DNA from: Trichomonas vaginalis G3
Lineage: Eukaryota > Parabasalia > Trichomonadida > Trichomonadidae
Reading direction: 5' to 3'
DNA length: 64,000 nucleotides
Assembly: GCF_026262505.1 (NCBI RefSeq)
Contig: NC_067207.1
Span: 17,638,082-17,702,081, forward strand
Positions 37,689 to 47,900 of the stretch are shown here, in pieces. Position 1 is the stretch's first letter, and each line of letters starts with the position of its first letter. The position numbers were made by a program, and so were the translations under genes. The notes beneath the pieces were generated by a model. That model had not been told where the DNA came from. It did not search any database and was given only the letters and a program-made list of their open reading frames with translations.

Positions 37689-37853
37689 ATGGATACCCCA
37701 CAAGCTCAAAATTTACCACGAATCATAACAAGGGAGGAAATGATAAAAATGATGCAAAAACTAATTAAAAACAACAAACCACGAAAACCGAGAAGATGTG
37801 GTTATGCAGTAATGATGGAAAGAAGAACCCAGAAGGGTTTGGGAAACCATTGA
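37689..37853 (+). CDS. Short basic Maverick peptide, 54 residues
   Basis: The ATG at 37689 directly follows TTTTATTTTTATATAA, the leader type of this element. The frame opens MDTPQAQNLPRIITREEMIK and is Lys/Arg-rich with KPRKPRRCGYAV. It ends early at 37851-37853; the next frame stays open 30 bp further, so a frameshift near the end is possible. No family is recognised. Confidence 0.5.
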   Translation: MDTPQAQNLPRIITREEMIKMMQKLIKNNKPRKPRRCGYAVMMERRTQKGLGNH

Positions 37854-37870
37854 CGGAAGAGGAATAAAAA

Positions 37871-38143
37871 TTAAATTTGGATTGAGTTTAAAAATTCATC
37901 TTTATTAAATTCATCTCTTCCAATCAATTTATTTATTCTATTAAATTCTTTTATTTTTGCTTCACTCAGTTTAAGGATTGAACGGTAAGTTTTTAATTTT
38001 TCTATTATTTCTTTCCTCTCTTGATCGTTTTCAGCCCCACCGCATTGCGGCTTCTTTTTGTAATAGCATATTTTTGATTTAATTCTGTTTAGTTTCTTTT
38101 TATATTCATCGTCTGGACTCTTGGATGCTTCGTTGTCACTCAT
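37871..38143 (-). CDS. Lys-rich coiled-coil Maverick protein, 90 residues
   Basis: Starts at ATG 38143 after a T-rich leader with CGTAAGAA. Sequence opens MSDNEASKSPDDEYKKKL; a single Cys pair (residues 26 and 34) and heptad-like Leu/Ile spacing suggest a short coiled coil. It lies in a reverse-strand run with integrase and polymerase. Function is not known. Confidence 0.6.
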   Translation of the reverse strand: MSDNEASKSPDDEYKKKLNRIKSKICYYKKKPQCGGAENDQERKEIIEKLKTYRSILKLSEAKIKEFNRINKLIGRDEFNKDEFLNSIQI

Positions 38144-38163
38144 TTCTTACGAAATAAAAAAAA

Positions 38164-39666
38164 TTAAATATTATTTAAATATAATGGAGTAATAAAATAA
38201 ATCGGAATTTCTATTAATTTATTGTCAACTTCAACTAATGCATTACCGTTAATATATCTAACAAATTCAGCTATTGTGTCAAATCTTCGTCTTCTTTTTG
38301 TCATTGATTTATCAGTTTTTCCATAATCGAGATGAATCAAAATTTTATCCCCTTGTTTAAAATTCATGAGCCCCGAATTAATTTGTTCACGTTTAACATC
38401 ATTTAACCTTTCCATTTGCTTTCTAATATATTCCCATTCTTTTGAAATATCATTTTTCATTTCCATTGGTTTCATGTTTATAGTTCTATGCCATGTATTA
38501 TTGTAATAATATACTAACTGCTGTATGATGGAGTCATGATTTCCATCCCAGTATATCTGACCGTTAACCCCTAACGCATCTCTAAGAGTTCTCATTACCG
38601 CATCAACTATTTTATTATGAAACGTATATGGAGAGGATGAAAAGTAAAAATGAATTTGTGGGAAATAATGAGCCATAGCTGCCTGAAATCCTTTATCACC
38701 ATCACCCCTTATATTATCTACTCTTTCATGATCTAGTAAGTATTGTATAGCTCTTCTTGTTTCCTGTGCTGTTTTCCCTTTCACTGAAATGCAATATAAA
38801 TATCTAGTGTTAATGTTAATGGCAAATAAATAAGTAACGTTTCCTTTTGAATATTCCAGATGATCGATTTCGTATGAATATGGATATGGTGCAAATGAAG
38901 GGCGACCAAATTTTTCCTTTAACGGTTGAATTTTCGGGTCAATTGGTTTATTTAATATCTTGAAATCCTTTTTAAAATCTTTTTGCTTCTTTAATGTTTG
39001 AAATGGATATAATAAAGTGAATGATGAAGGATTAACTGAAGGAGGAAGAGGTACTGTCGTTGGAGGTTTAATTTTATCTGCTTTGATTTTGGATGATGAA
39101 GTTTTGGATTTCATTCCTCCTTTCATTAATTCTGGATGTATTCTATTCATTTGTTTTAAATATACTGTATATAAAGGTTTGATATACTTTCCCGCTTCGA
39201 GTTTATGTTGAAGGATGAATTCCAAAAGTTGATCTTCATTTAAAAGTCGGACTGAATATGGTTTAACTAATGAATCATAAATTAAAGCTTGTGCATCATT
39301 TATGGTTTGAAGGACCTGGGCGTTTTGCACCTTTTGTTTTTGCGGCTCAGGATTATATAAATTATATAATTCATCAATATCTTCTTCTGTTAATACTTTA
39401 TTTTTGAAATCTTTCAATTGTTTAAGTTGTGATTTAGTTTTTCCCTTTGTATATTCATTATTTTTAATTTTGTCTTTAATTTTAGAAATTATTCTATCAT
39501 GATATTTCAAAATTTCATTTTTATAATACGGATAATAATAATCCATATCATCACCCGTTATATATGGATCATGTTTTTGGAGATATGCTTTTAAATCGTA
39601 ATAATCAAGAAAATTTTGATTAAATACTAAATCATCAATTAAAATTTTTAAATCTACATTATCCAT
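38164..39666 (-). CDS. Maverick integrase (rve type), 500 residues
   Basis: Would insert the element into host DNA. The core lies at about residues 240-420: first Asp in EIDHLEYS (about 265), second in IRGDGDKGFQ (about 321), and an Asp where retroviral enzymes have Glu in HNKIVDAVMRTLRD (about 354). The C-terminal part has an SH3/chromo-like basic sheet (GDKILIHLDYGKTDKS, RRRRFDTIAEFVRYI). A 200-residue N-terminal extension is charged, with a Pro-rich linker (about 185-215). ATG 39666 follows TTTTATTTTTATATAA. Intact, unlike the family 1 integrase. Confidence 0.85.
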   Translation of the reverse strand: MDNVDLKILIDDLVFNQNFLDYYDLKAYLQKHDPYITGDDMDYYYPYYKNEILKYHDRIISKIKDKIKNNEYTKGKTKSQLKQLKDFKNKVLTEEDIDELYNLYNPEPQKQKVQNAQVLQTINDAQALIYDSLVKPYSVRLLNEDQLLEFILQHKLEAGKYIKPLYTVYLKQMNRIHPELMKGGMKSKTSSSKIKADKIKPPTTVPLPPSVNPSSFTLLYPFQTLKKQKDFKKDFKILNKPIDPKIQPLKEKFGRPSFAPYPYSYEIDHLEYSKGNVTYLFAININTRYLYCISVKGKTAQETRRAIQYLLDHERVDNIRGDGDKGFQAAMAHYFPQIHFYFSSSPYTFHNKIVDAVMRTLRDALGVNGQIYWDGNHDSIIQQLVYYYNNTWHRTINMKPMEMKNDISKEWEYIRKQMERLNDVKREQINSGLMNFKQGDKILIHLDYGKTDKSMTKRRRRFDTIAEFVRYINGNALVEVDNKLIEIPIYFITPLYLNNI

Positions 39667-39791
39667 TTATATAAAAATAAAATAAATGTTTAAGGGTGCC
39701 CACCTCTTTGAATCATAGTATCAAAACCATTATTAACGGTTCCTTTTGTCTCTTCTGTGGCATTTTATTAAAAATAAAATTTTAAATTGTA
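39667..39791 (-). other. Possible 24-codon frame between polymerase and integrase
   Basis: On the reverse strand a T-rich leader is followed by ATG at about 39764. In one frame it stops after 16 codons; in the neighbouring frame a short peptide ending DTMIQRGGHP is open. It may be a degenerate small gene, or only leader sequence for the integrase. Confidence 0.25.
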
Positions 39792-42700
39792 TTAAATAAA
39801 TGGCATACAACATCCATTTTCACAACATACAGCCTTAGTGTGTGCTCCTGTTAATGCAGTCTTACCGATTGTTAAGCGAGTCATTGACCCGTTTTGAAGT
39901 TGTAAATTAATATTCTGACCATCAAATATCACTTTATCATTTATTATATCCAAATAATTTTTAGGTGTTAATTGTTTATTTTGTCGTAAACTAACACCTT
40001 TCATTTTTTGTGCAATCTTTTTAAAATCACTTCCATCAATTGAACCGTTGAATGATGTATAACACTTAGGGCATAAAGCAACCATGTTATCACCTTGTTT
40101 CTCAATTGCTAAACCCAATAACTTCTTCTCATGTGCTTTTTCTTCAGCTTTATTCTTTAATTTAGGTTTAAATTTCTCATCAAAACAGAAGAAATCAAAT
40201 GGTGCGAATTTGAAAATGTTTTTATCATAAAATTGTTTATCGGTTACAATTGCTTGAAATGCTTGAGTGTTAGGAAGATTTGGATCGCCAGCGATTGCCC
40301 AATAAGATGAATCAGTATCACCTTCAATGAAATGAAAACGATTAACATTCATGCATTTATACATAAAATCATAAATGAAAACCAAATACCAGTATTTAGC
40401 ATTATCTAAAGTAAAGAATGCCTCTTGTAAACATGTTTCACATCTATAAAATCTATCTTTGAGCATCATTTGATACGTATCTTCACCTATTTCTCTTATG
40501 TTTTTAAACTTATTTGACATACATGCAACGCGTGCCTTCTGTGCATTCATTATTTTAGTCTTTGCGTAATTTTGTGTATTCATTGCATCGTAATCATATG
40601 ATCCATTAAGCGAAATCTTGCAAAATAAACTTTTTCCTTTATTTCCTTCTAATTTAGCCTTTTGTCTTTCGTTCATAAATTCGTTCGCAAATTCATTAAA
40701 GCAAGTGTTTTTAGTAAATGTTAAAATTGATTGAATATCATCGATGATAAAATGAAATCTGTCGATTAGATACCAAAGATAATAAGATGAAAATGGTTGA
40801 TATTGGTTGTGTGTTGATGCTAACTGAGTTAATTTCCTCTGTTTCTGGTCAACCGGTAGATTGTTTGATTTCATGTAATTATACATAAAACTGCCAATTG
40901 TTTTTTCATCTGTGATAATATCTAAGTTTCTTATTATCGGTAAAAAGTTTATGTAATCATTAATGTATTTTTCATCAATGTGACCCTTTACTTCAGCCAC
41001 GAATAAAGTATTTTTCTTCTTAATTATTCCCAGTGCTTTTGCTTTCTTTGTTGCTGTATCACAAATGATAACACCATTCAATCTTCCCGGCATATACATT
41101 TTATGGTCAGTATATTGAATGAAATCATGAGGATTAGATGAAAATGATGAAGGATATAATGAATTAAAATCAACACCAACGAAATGAGTCATAATGTTGG
41201 TGGTGTCCTCATTTGATACAGTTTTAGTTTCTGGATTATATGAAAGTTTATTAATGTGTGTGATTCCTTTAAGATTAACACGATGTTGAACATTTGATAG
41301 ACCACCAGTAATTCCATTACGGAGAATGTGATAAGCTTCAACTGAATCTAAAGTCATTGGTAAATTATTTTTTAATGCATAATTTCTTAAATTGATTCTT
41401 AAACGTTGAACATCTTCATCTTTATTTGATTTCACGACATTGCAATAACAACACATTAACTGACAATTTTCTTTAGTATGTGGTTTTTCATTATCGATTC
41501 TATCCAATGTTGGTTTATTTGCATATGTAAACGCTTTACCACACATTTTGCATTTAGATGAAAGGATTAAATCGTGATAGTATTGAAAATCATCCATTGA
41601 AACATTATTTTTAGTATCCCTTTCTGCTTTTTCATCTTGTTTCTTATATGATTCAATTTTATATTTCCAATACTTTTTCGTTAATTCAAATCTTGATTCT
41701 ATCTCTTCCTCAGGATATTTTTCATTAGGATTAAAGTCTTTATATGCTAAAGCGTAACGAATCATTGAAGCATTCGATGATAAAGAAAGATTATGAAGCA
41801 TATCAATTTTATAAACAAATGTTTCTTCAATAATTTTATCGATTGGGTCAATCATAATTTCAACATCTTTATTGCAATAATGAATAAAATATTCTAATCT
41901 ATTCTTAAAATTTTTAGCATCATTGAGATATATTTGATAATCACTATCTGATATAGTTTCTTGAGTTAATGCTGAATAAAATGAATCTTGAGTGAATGGT
42001 TCCTCTTTATATAATTCTTCTTCGTAATTTTCCCACGTGATGAATTGATAAGGGAAAAAGGATTTAACACGTGATTTATTGTTTCCGAAATCTTGAGTGA
42101 ATTGATCTAATGTCCCACCCGCTATATAATTTCTGATGTCAATAAATCTCAATTCATATGGAACGTTTGTTTTCTTTACAATGATTTGCTTAAATTGTGA
42201 AGATGAACCCAGCATTGATTTTATTTTCCATTTTGCAGTGTTTAAATCATGAAGAATCAAATTTAAATCAAACTTTCCCGAATTAAAACCTATGATATTC
42301 ACTTTATTGAATTCCTCATCTAGAAGTTCTTTAAATGCTTCCTTCTGTTTTTCATTTAATGTATGGGACTTCATTAATTCTTCATATTGTTCAATATTTG
42401 ATTTGGCAACTAATGAACAGGTTGAAAATAAAAACTCAATCCAATCAGAAATAAAAGAATCACTCGAAGTTAAGCAAAAATTCTTCGTATATGTTTTATC
42501 ATTTAATTTAACCGTTGATGATACCATGAATGGTTTTAAGTAAGCATTCAAAGTTGCACACTCAGAAAGTTGTAATTCTTCTTTAGTCTCTAATGTTTCA
42601 AAGTCAAAAGTAATATAATATCTTGTCGGTTGATAATATTCCTGCAAATTATGAGCTAATAACCACTGATATATCTTCTGTTTCGTAATATGTGGTGCAT

Positions 42701-43238
42701 ATGGTTGCTGTGTCTTTTGCAACTGAACGTCTTGAATTAATCTTCCATTATTTTCTTTACATTTCTCACAATGCTTTAAAAATCTTCTTTGGTTTTTCCT
42801 TCTCGGATCATTACGGATAGAATAAACTTCTTCTTTACAAAATGGACAAACTTTATAACCAGTGAGTGCTTCAACGTCTGTTATTCTGTCAGCGTGAAGT
42901 TTTCCACATGGACTCTGTGTTAATAAAATATTTACTGTTTCAAATTCTGGATCTATCATTATTGATTCCACTAATGGAAAGTCTACCTTATTTATGTCCA
43001 CGTCTTCTGGTTGAGGATCACAATAATAGAAATCAATATTAACATTTAACATTCTCGCTAATCTCTCACTTTCTGATGAAATGTCAAACCCGTCATATGC
43101 ATCTATTGCTTCATTTAAATAGCTTCTACGAGTTTTAGGATTAACACCATCAGGAATGTTATAGAAGCGTTTAAATAACCTTCTACCTTCTGCTCTAATT
43201 TGATTATCATTCATTTTAGCTGTTCCGTTTTTGTTCAT
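39792..43238 (-). CDS. Family B DNA polymerase with HNH-like insertion, 1148 residues
   Basis: Protein-primed-type PolB of Mavericks. Exonuclease motifs: Exo I FDFETLE (about 209), Exo II GFNSGKFD (about 315), Exo III YCNKDVEIM (about 451). Polymerase motifs: A VDFNSLYPSSF (about 687), B KISLNGSYDYD (about 871), C EGDTDSSY (about 969). Between exonuclease and polymerase parts (about 552-610) a Cys4/His segment with TLDRIDNEKPHTKENCQL resembles an HNH nuclease. An N-terminal zinc-finger-like CPFCKEE and C-terminal Cys pairs are also present. Frame intact; start ATG 43238 after a T-rich leader. Confidence 0.9.
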   Translation of the reverse strand: MNKNGTAKMNDNQIRAEGRRLFKRFYNIPDGVNPKTRRSYLNEAIDAYDGFDISSESERLARMLNVNIDFYYCDPQPEDVDINKVDFPLVESIMIDPEFETVNILLTQSPCGKLHADRITDVEALTGYKVCPFCKEEVYSIRNDPRRKNQRRFLKHCEKCKENNGRLIQDVQLQKTQQPYAPHITKQKIYQWLLAHNLQEYYQPTRYYITFDFETLETKEELQLSECATLNAYLKPFMVSSTVKLNDKTYTKNFCLTSSDSFISDWIEFLFSTCSLVAKSNIEQYEELMKSHTLNEKQKEAFKELLDEEFNKVNIIGFNSGKFDLNLILHDLNTAKWKIKSMLGSSSQFKQIIVKKTNVPYELRFIDIRNYIAGGTLDQFTQDFGNNKSRVKSFFPYQFITWENYEEELYKEEPFTQDSFYSALTQETISDSDYQIYLNDAKNFKNRLEYFIHYCNKDVEIMIDPIDKIIEETFVYKIDMLHNLSLSSNASMIRYALAYKDFNPNEKYPEEEIESRFELTKKYWKYKIESYKKQDEKAERDTKNNVSMDDFQYYHDLILSSKCKMCGKAFTYANKPTLDRIDNEKPHTKENCQLMCCYCNVVKSNKDEDVQRLRINLRNYALKNNLPMTLDSVEAYHILRNGITGGLSNVQHRVNLKGITHINKLSYNPETKTVSNEDTTNIMTHFVGVDFNSLYPSSFSSNPHDFIQYTDHKMYMPGRLNGVIICDTATKKAKALGIIKKKNTLFVAEVKGHIDEKYINDYINFLPIIRNLDIITDEKTIGSFMYNYMKSNNLPVDQKQRKLTQLASTHNQYQPFSSYYLWYLIDRFHFIIDDIQSILTFTKNTCFNEFANEFMNERQKAKLEGNKGKSLFCKISLNGSYDYDAMNTQNYAKTKIMNAQKARVACMSNKFKNIREIGEDTYQMMLKDRFYRCETCLQEAFFTLDNAKYWYLVFIYDFMYKCMNVNRFHFIEGDTDSSYWAIAGDPNLPNTQAFQAIVTDKQFYDKNIFKFAPFDFFCFDEKFKPKLKNKAEEKAHEKKLLGLAIEKQGDNMVALCPKCYTSFNGSIDGSDFKKIAQKMKGVSLRQNKQLTPKNYLDIINDKVIFDGQNINLQLQNGSMTRLTIGKTALTGAHTKAVCCENGCCMPFI

Positions 43239-43289
43239 TTATGTAAGAATAAAAAAAATTAAAAAATAAATAAAAATAAACTTTATTTT

Positions 43290-44403
43290 TTAAAGCCCAT
43301 AAAATGAATTAAGAATACATAAATTTTTATCATCCGCGACGTGACGAATACATTTTAATTTACTCAAGAATGTGTACCCTGATACATTAAATCTAATTCC
43401 TGTCTTATTTAATTTCACAACTTTGAAAAGGAATGTATGAATAGCTATAAAATGATGAGAAGATGTTTTATGGGTTGCTTCCATTTTTTCTGAAATAAAT
43501 GAATAAATATAATGCTTATAAGTTTTCATATCTTTTATGTTCTTAATAACGAATGGTATAGACCTTTCCACTTCGTCTTCCTTCGGTGCTGTTCTTTCAT
43601 ATGAAACATTATTGGTATCTTCAATAATGAAACCACAATCACACAAAATTTTATAGGTTCCAATGGTTTCTTTTGATATTTTATCTAATAAATCAAAAAC
43701 TTTATCAACACCTGTGCATTTATTTAAATAATAATTTGTGTAAATATCATGATCTTCTTTCTTAATCGTATTAGTTGCATATGTCACGTTTTTAAGAGCT
43801 TTTTTGAATTTTTCGGAATCTAAAGGTGGTGAAAGTAAGATACAGGGGTATTCTTCATTATCAATAAATTGTAACTTATGTTTACGAATAAATTTAGTAC
43901 CTTCTTCTGAAAGTGTTTCATCTATTTCACCATCTAATAAATTTTGTGTTGATTCTGAGACATAATTTTTATATCTTTCTTCATGAGATTTCTGAACTTC
44001 TGATTCTGAAGCTGGGATATTCATTAAACCCTCTACTTCATTTTCATTATATTTTTCAACTTCTCTTAATTCCTTAATTTTTTCATCTATTTCATCTCTT
44101 ATTTTTTCCAGTCTTTCAATTTCAATTTCATCATATTCATCATCTTTAATTCGTTCTTCATAATATTCGGGGAAAACATCAGGTTCTTTAGGTTTTTTTT
44201 TCTTTAGATGTGGGATATAAGAAATTTATAACATCATCTTTATTCATTTTTCCATCATAATCAAACTCATTTAAAAACTCCGCGAATTTTTGACAATTTC
44301 TTAAATAATATCTATCAACTTCATAACCCGCCTCCTCTAATATATCCTTTATTTCCTCGTTTGTGAATCCTAATTTTTTAACGTTGTTAGTTTTGACGCT
44401 CAT
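43290..44403 (-). pseudogene. Unidentified Maverick gene split at an A9 run
   Basis: Two frames form one likely gene. From ATG 44403 (MSVKTNNVKKLGF) 71 codons are open, including an EF-hand-like FDYDGKMNKDD; the frame stops just after a run of nine A (about 44196-44204). The next frame is open from that run to 43290, first as an acidic coiled coil, then a 244-residue part starting MNIPASESEVQK. One extra A in the run would explain the break. I do not recognise the family. It lies between the polymerase and the mariner end. Confidence 0.5.
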
Positions 44404-44440
44404 TTCATACAAAATAAAAGATGGAAAAATAAATTATTTT

Positions 44441-44559
44441 AAAAATAATCATTAGTTTCTAATTTCTTTTTCTCGTTTATGAGGTCTTTGATTATGACTT
44501 CATTGATTCCATTCATGATTTAAACAATGTTTAATTAATCGTGGAATATCTGACATCAT
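44441..44559 (-). other. Possible very short Maverick frame
   Basis: After a leader containing GATAAAAAATAAATTATTTT, ATG 44559 opens MMSDIPRLIKHCLNHEWNQ and stops. A second ATG in another frame gives MNGINEVIIKDLINEKKKLE, ending near 44441. The leader is like those of neighbouring genes, so a small gene with a frameshift is possible. Confidence 0.25.
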
Positions 44560-44773
44560 CTATATATAGCTTCTTTTATAAAAGATAAAAAATAAATTAT
44601 TTTAAAATTAATGTTAATTTTTTTAATGTGTTTATTACATTATGTATGGGCTGAGTGTAAATGTCTTACATTTTTTACTTCATATGTTAAAAAAAATGAT
44701 ACAAAATCGTTCGATATTGTATGAATTCTTACGTTTACAAGAAAAGTCACAAAACCCATCCTATCCTACTACT

Positions 44774-44883
44774 CTCATCATATACATATATTCATATTTT
44801 TTATTATATATTTATAATCAGCATATATCTCCTTTAATAGTCTCATATAGAGCGCTGTGCTAAACGCACCTTTGGACACCCTA
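44774..44883 (-). repeat. Right mariner terminal inverted repeat (110 bp)
   Basis: Reverse complement of 31390-31499 with a single mismatch, ending GGACACCCTA with TA outside. Inward of 44774 the sequence is unrelated to the left end. No transposase is attached on this side. Confidence 0.85.
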
Positions 44884-44919
44884 TAATAAGAGTTTAGTCA
44901 AAAATAACAAAAATTAATT

Positions 44920-47900
44920 TCAATTTAATTTCAAAGTAAATGATGAATCGAAACTGGACTTATTCCCATCATTATTCTTAAAAGAAACAAAATATGTCAT
45001 TTGTTTTCCCTTTCCTTTCAGGTAAATTAATCCTCTTTCTTCAATCACAAAATCTAAGTGTTCAATCATTTCTTTTGTTGATGCCGAAATCTGAACATTA
45101 CCTGGTATATCTGTTGATTGTAATCTTGCAGCAACATTGATCGTATCACCAATAATATCAAATGTTGGTTTATCAGTTCCTAAGACACCTCCAATTAGTG
45201 GGCCACCACTATTGCAGCCAATTCTAACTTCTAATGAAGCATTTAGTTTCATGTTGATTTCTTCCATTGATTTTGCGCATTTCAAACAACATCTCACAGC
45301 ATCTTCTGCATGCTGCTTAGACTCTTCCTTTGGATCTTGGAATAATCCAGCTGCAGCCATGTAAACATCTCCAATGAGTTTGATTTTCGTTATTGATTGG
45401 AATTCAGAAACTATTCCATCAAATGTTGCGAAAACTAAACTGAGATTTGCCATGATCTCAGATGGCGTCAATAGTTCTGCATATGATGAGAATTTAACAA
45501 TATCAATAAAGAATATTGTTGCGCTAGGAATTGTGAAAGAAATATCTGTTTCTCCTCTATTAAGTCTGACAACGATATCTTTTGGAAGTATTTGATATAA
45601 CAGCTTCTCTGATTTTGCCTTTGATTCTTCAGCCAACTTCTTTTGTTTGATTTTTTCTTCTTCATTTTCTAAAATGAAAACAAGAGATGTAATATCAGCT
45701 GAGCCTTCGTTTTCTTTCATTCCAATGATTGTGATTCCAAAAGGAACTTCGGAGCCATCATCTTTAACGAGCTTTGTATGATCTTGCCAAACGCTTGAAC
45801 CTTGACCTGTTGTCATTAGTTGGATTTGATTTCCAATTCTATCATGTTCACTCAATGAAATGATATTTGTAATGCTTTGTCCTAGTATTTGATCTGGTGT
45901 TATATTGATATTTGCTGTTAATGATTGATTAACAATCTCAATGATTGCATTCTGATTAGTAATTGCAATGCATTCGGAAGTATTATAAACAACGGATTTA
46001 GATATAGTCATTGCTTCTGTATGATGATGCTTTGATTTTTCTCTGAAGAAATCAAGTATTTCTGGAGTATCTATTATTACTTGAGGTGGCAAATGCTTTA
46101 AAAGCATAAGTAACATCTTATAGTTTTCCCAGATTACAGCTCTAATAAACAAAGGTAAAATGAATAAAAATAATGATATTAACAATTCAATTACTAAATA
46201 AATTGTTAATTTCTTCATTCCTGCATCGAAATTGTCTTGTAATAAACTCTTCACTCTTGTTGCGGCCAAAACTGTTAATGGATAGAAATGATTGTTAATT
46301 AAGTGCATTACATTTTGAGTTACTTCATCATTAATTGCACCAGATAATTTATCTGGATTTTTCATTATATCTCTAACATTGGTTGTAAGAAAAGCTATTT
46401 GTTTATCAATTGAACTACATGCATACATATCATGCATTGATTTTGGATCTCGCCCAAGTTCGCATACTTCCATGAATTGATAACTATCAGATTCGGCATC
46501 AAATCCAATAAATCTTTCAAAATTATTCCCTCCTTCAATAAGATATTGATTATATCTTTTGAGTAGATCTATTTCATCTAATGCCGCTTGATAAATATCT
46601 TCCAGTGGAATGATTTTATTTGGTAGTGAATCATTGAGCAAAATGATATGTAAGATATTATTTCTTAATTCTGAAGAAGCAACATTTCTTACACAAGAAA
46701 TATAATACCAATCCAACAAGTTTGCCATCAAATCATTAAAATAGTATGTATATAAACCAGATAAACAGTATAATACTGTAATCAATGCTGCACTTGCAAA
46801 ATAAATGAAAATTGAGATTTCAAGCAATTTGGATTTCTTTGTTTTGTTTGAAGTTTCTACTATTTCGTCTGTGTTTTCGATATTCAATCTCTTTTTGGCA
46901 TCTTCTTTTGCACTGTTGGGGAGTTCTAGTAGTACTTTTAATAGGCCATTAACAATTTTATAATAGTTTATTATAATAATTATCATTGGAATAAAAGTAA
47001 CAAATAATACTATTCCTCCTCCGATTCCAGTCCATAACCAAACATCATCAATCAATTTTTGAGATTTTTCGACACTATAGTCTAAAATGTTTTCTATTGA
47101 TTCTTCAGCATTTTTAGATAGAATATACGAATTGGCAAATAACTGGCAATAAAAGTCATTTTGATAAATGTTTGGAATATCTTTATCCATTACATGAAAA
47201 TCTCCGGCAAAATTATCTTGGAAGAAATGAATGATAACAAATTGGTCCTTTAAATTACCCGGCATATCATGAGAAATTTCATAATTAGTGCAAGCATAAA
47301 TCTTTGATCTAGGCTTCAGCAATAAAGGAATAATTTCATAAATATCTTCCGTTCTTGCCGAATCTGCCATTGATTGATATAATGTTTCCAAGAAATCTTT
47401 CGCTTGATCAACTGTTTGGTAAATTGTTTCATAAGCTGGCTCCCATTTATTTTTAGCAATAGGATTGTCTTCAAAATCAATTGATATGTTGCCCATGATT
47501 TCAGTTGAGTTGTCATATCTGTCATGCATTCTCGCCCATTCCAAAGTTAAAACGAATGAAGCATAATAAGTTTTATCTAAAGCAAGTGACATGTATCTGA
47601 ATTCAACAAAAGCATCTCTTCTCCATTTTAATTTATCCTTCTGATATGCATAATAAGCAATAAAGATTGAAAAGCAAACCACTAATATTGAGTTTGCCAA
47701 GATTGTTAAATTTTTCATGTGATGAGGATGTAAAGTATGAATACTCTGATGAAATGCCAATCTGACTTTTGAATCTCTTAAAACTCTTTTGCTGACAACT
47801 TCTTGCGTTTCAAGATCAACTGTTAATGTTGATGTGTTTGTTTCTTTTGAGCTTGAACCTGATTTGCTTTGATTGCTTGAATTATCATTTAATGGATCAG

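Larger units (their letters stand above)
32598..44773. mobile_element. Maverick/Polinton family 2, incomplete at the left end
   Basis: Contains protein-primed-type DNA polymerase B, rve integrase, primase-helicase, KilA-N protein and the tail of a fibre gene. Genes are intact or nearly so, unlike family 1. The left edge starts inside the fibre gene next to the mariner transposase; no ATPase or obvious Maverick terminal repeats are seen, so it is a partial element or has exchanged its ends. Confidence 0.8.
31390..44883. mobile_element. Mariner ends bracketing a Maverick, 13494 bp
   Basis: A 110-bp sequence starting TAGGGTGTCCAAAGGTGCG (31390-31499) recurs inverted at 44774-44883 with one mismatch. 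TA is directly outside both ends (31388-31389 and 44884-44885), as mariner insertion requires. Inside lie a nearly complete mariner transposase and a Maverick with polymerase, integrase, primase-helicase, KilA-N and fibre sequences. The flanks are unrelated (BspA gene versus cyclase 3' side). It may be a hybrid transposon, or a mariner that received a Maverick and then recombined. Confidence 0.65.

Noticed and set aside
44642-44863. 73-codon frame running into the right mariner repeat as a transposase remnant
   Set aside because: No transposase motif, and half of it is the terminal repeat itself.
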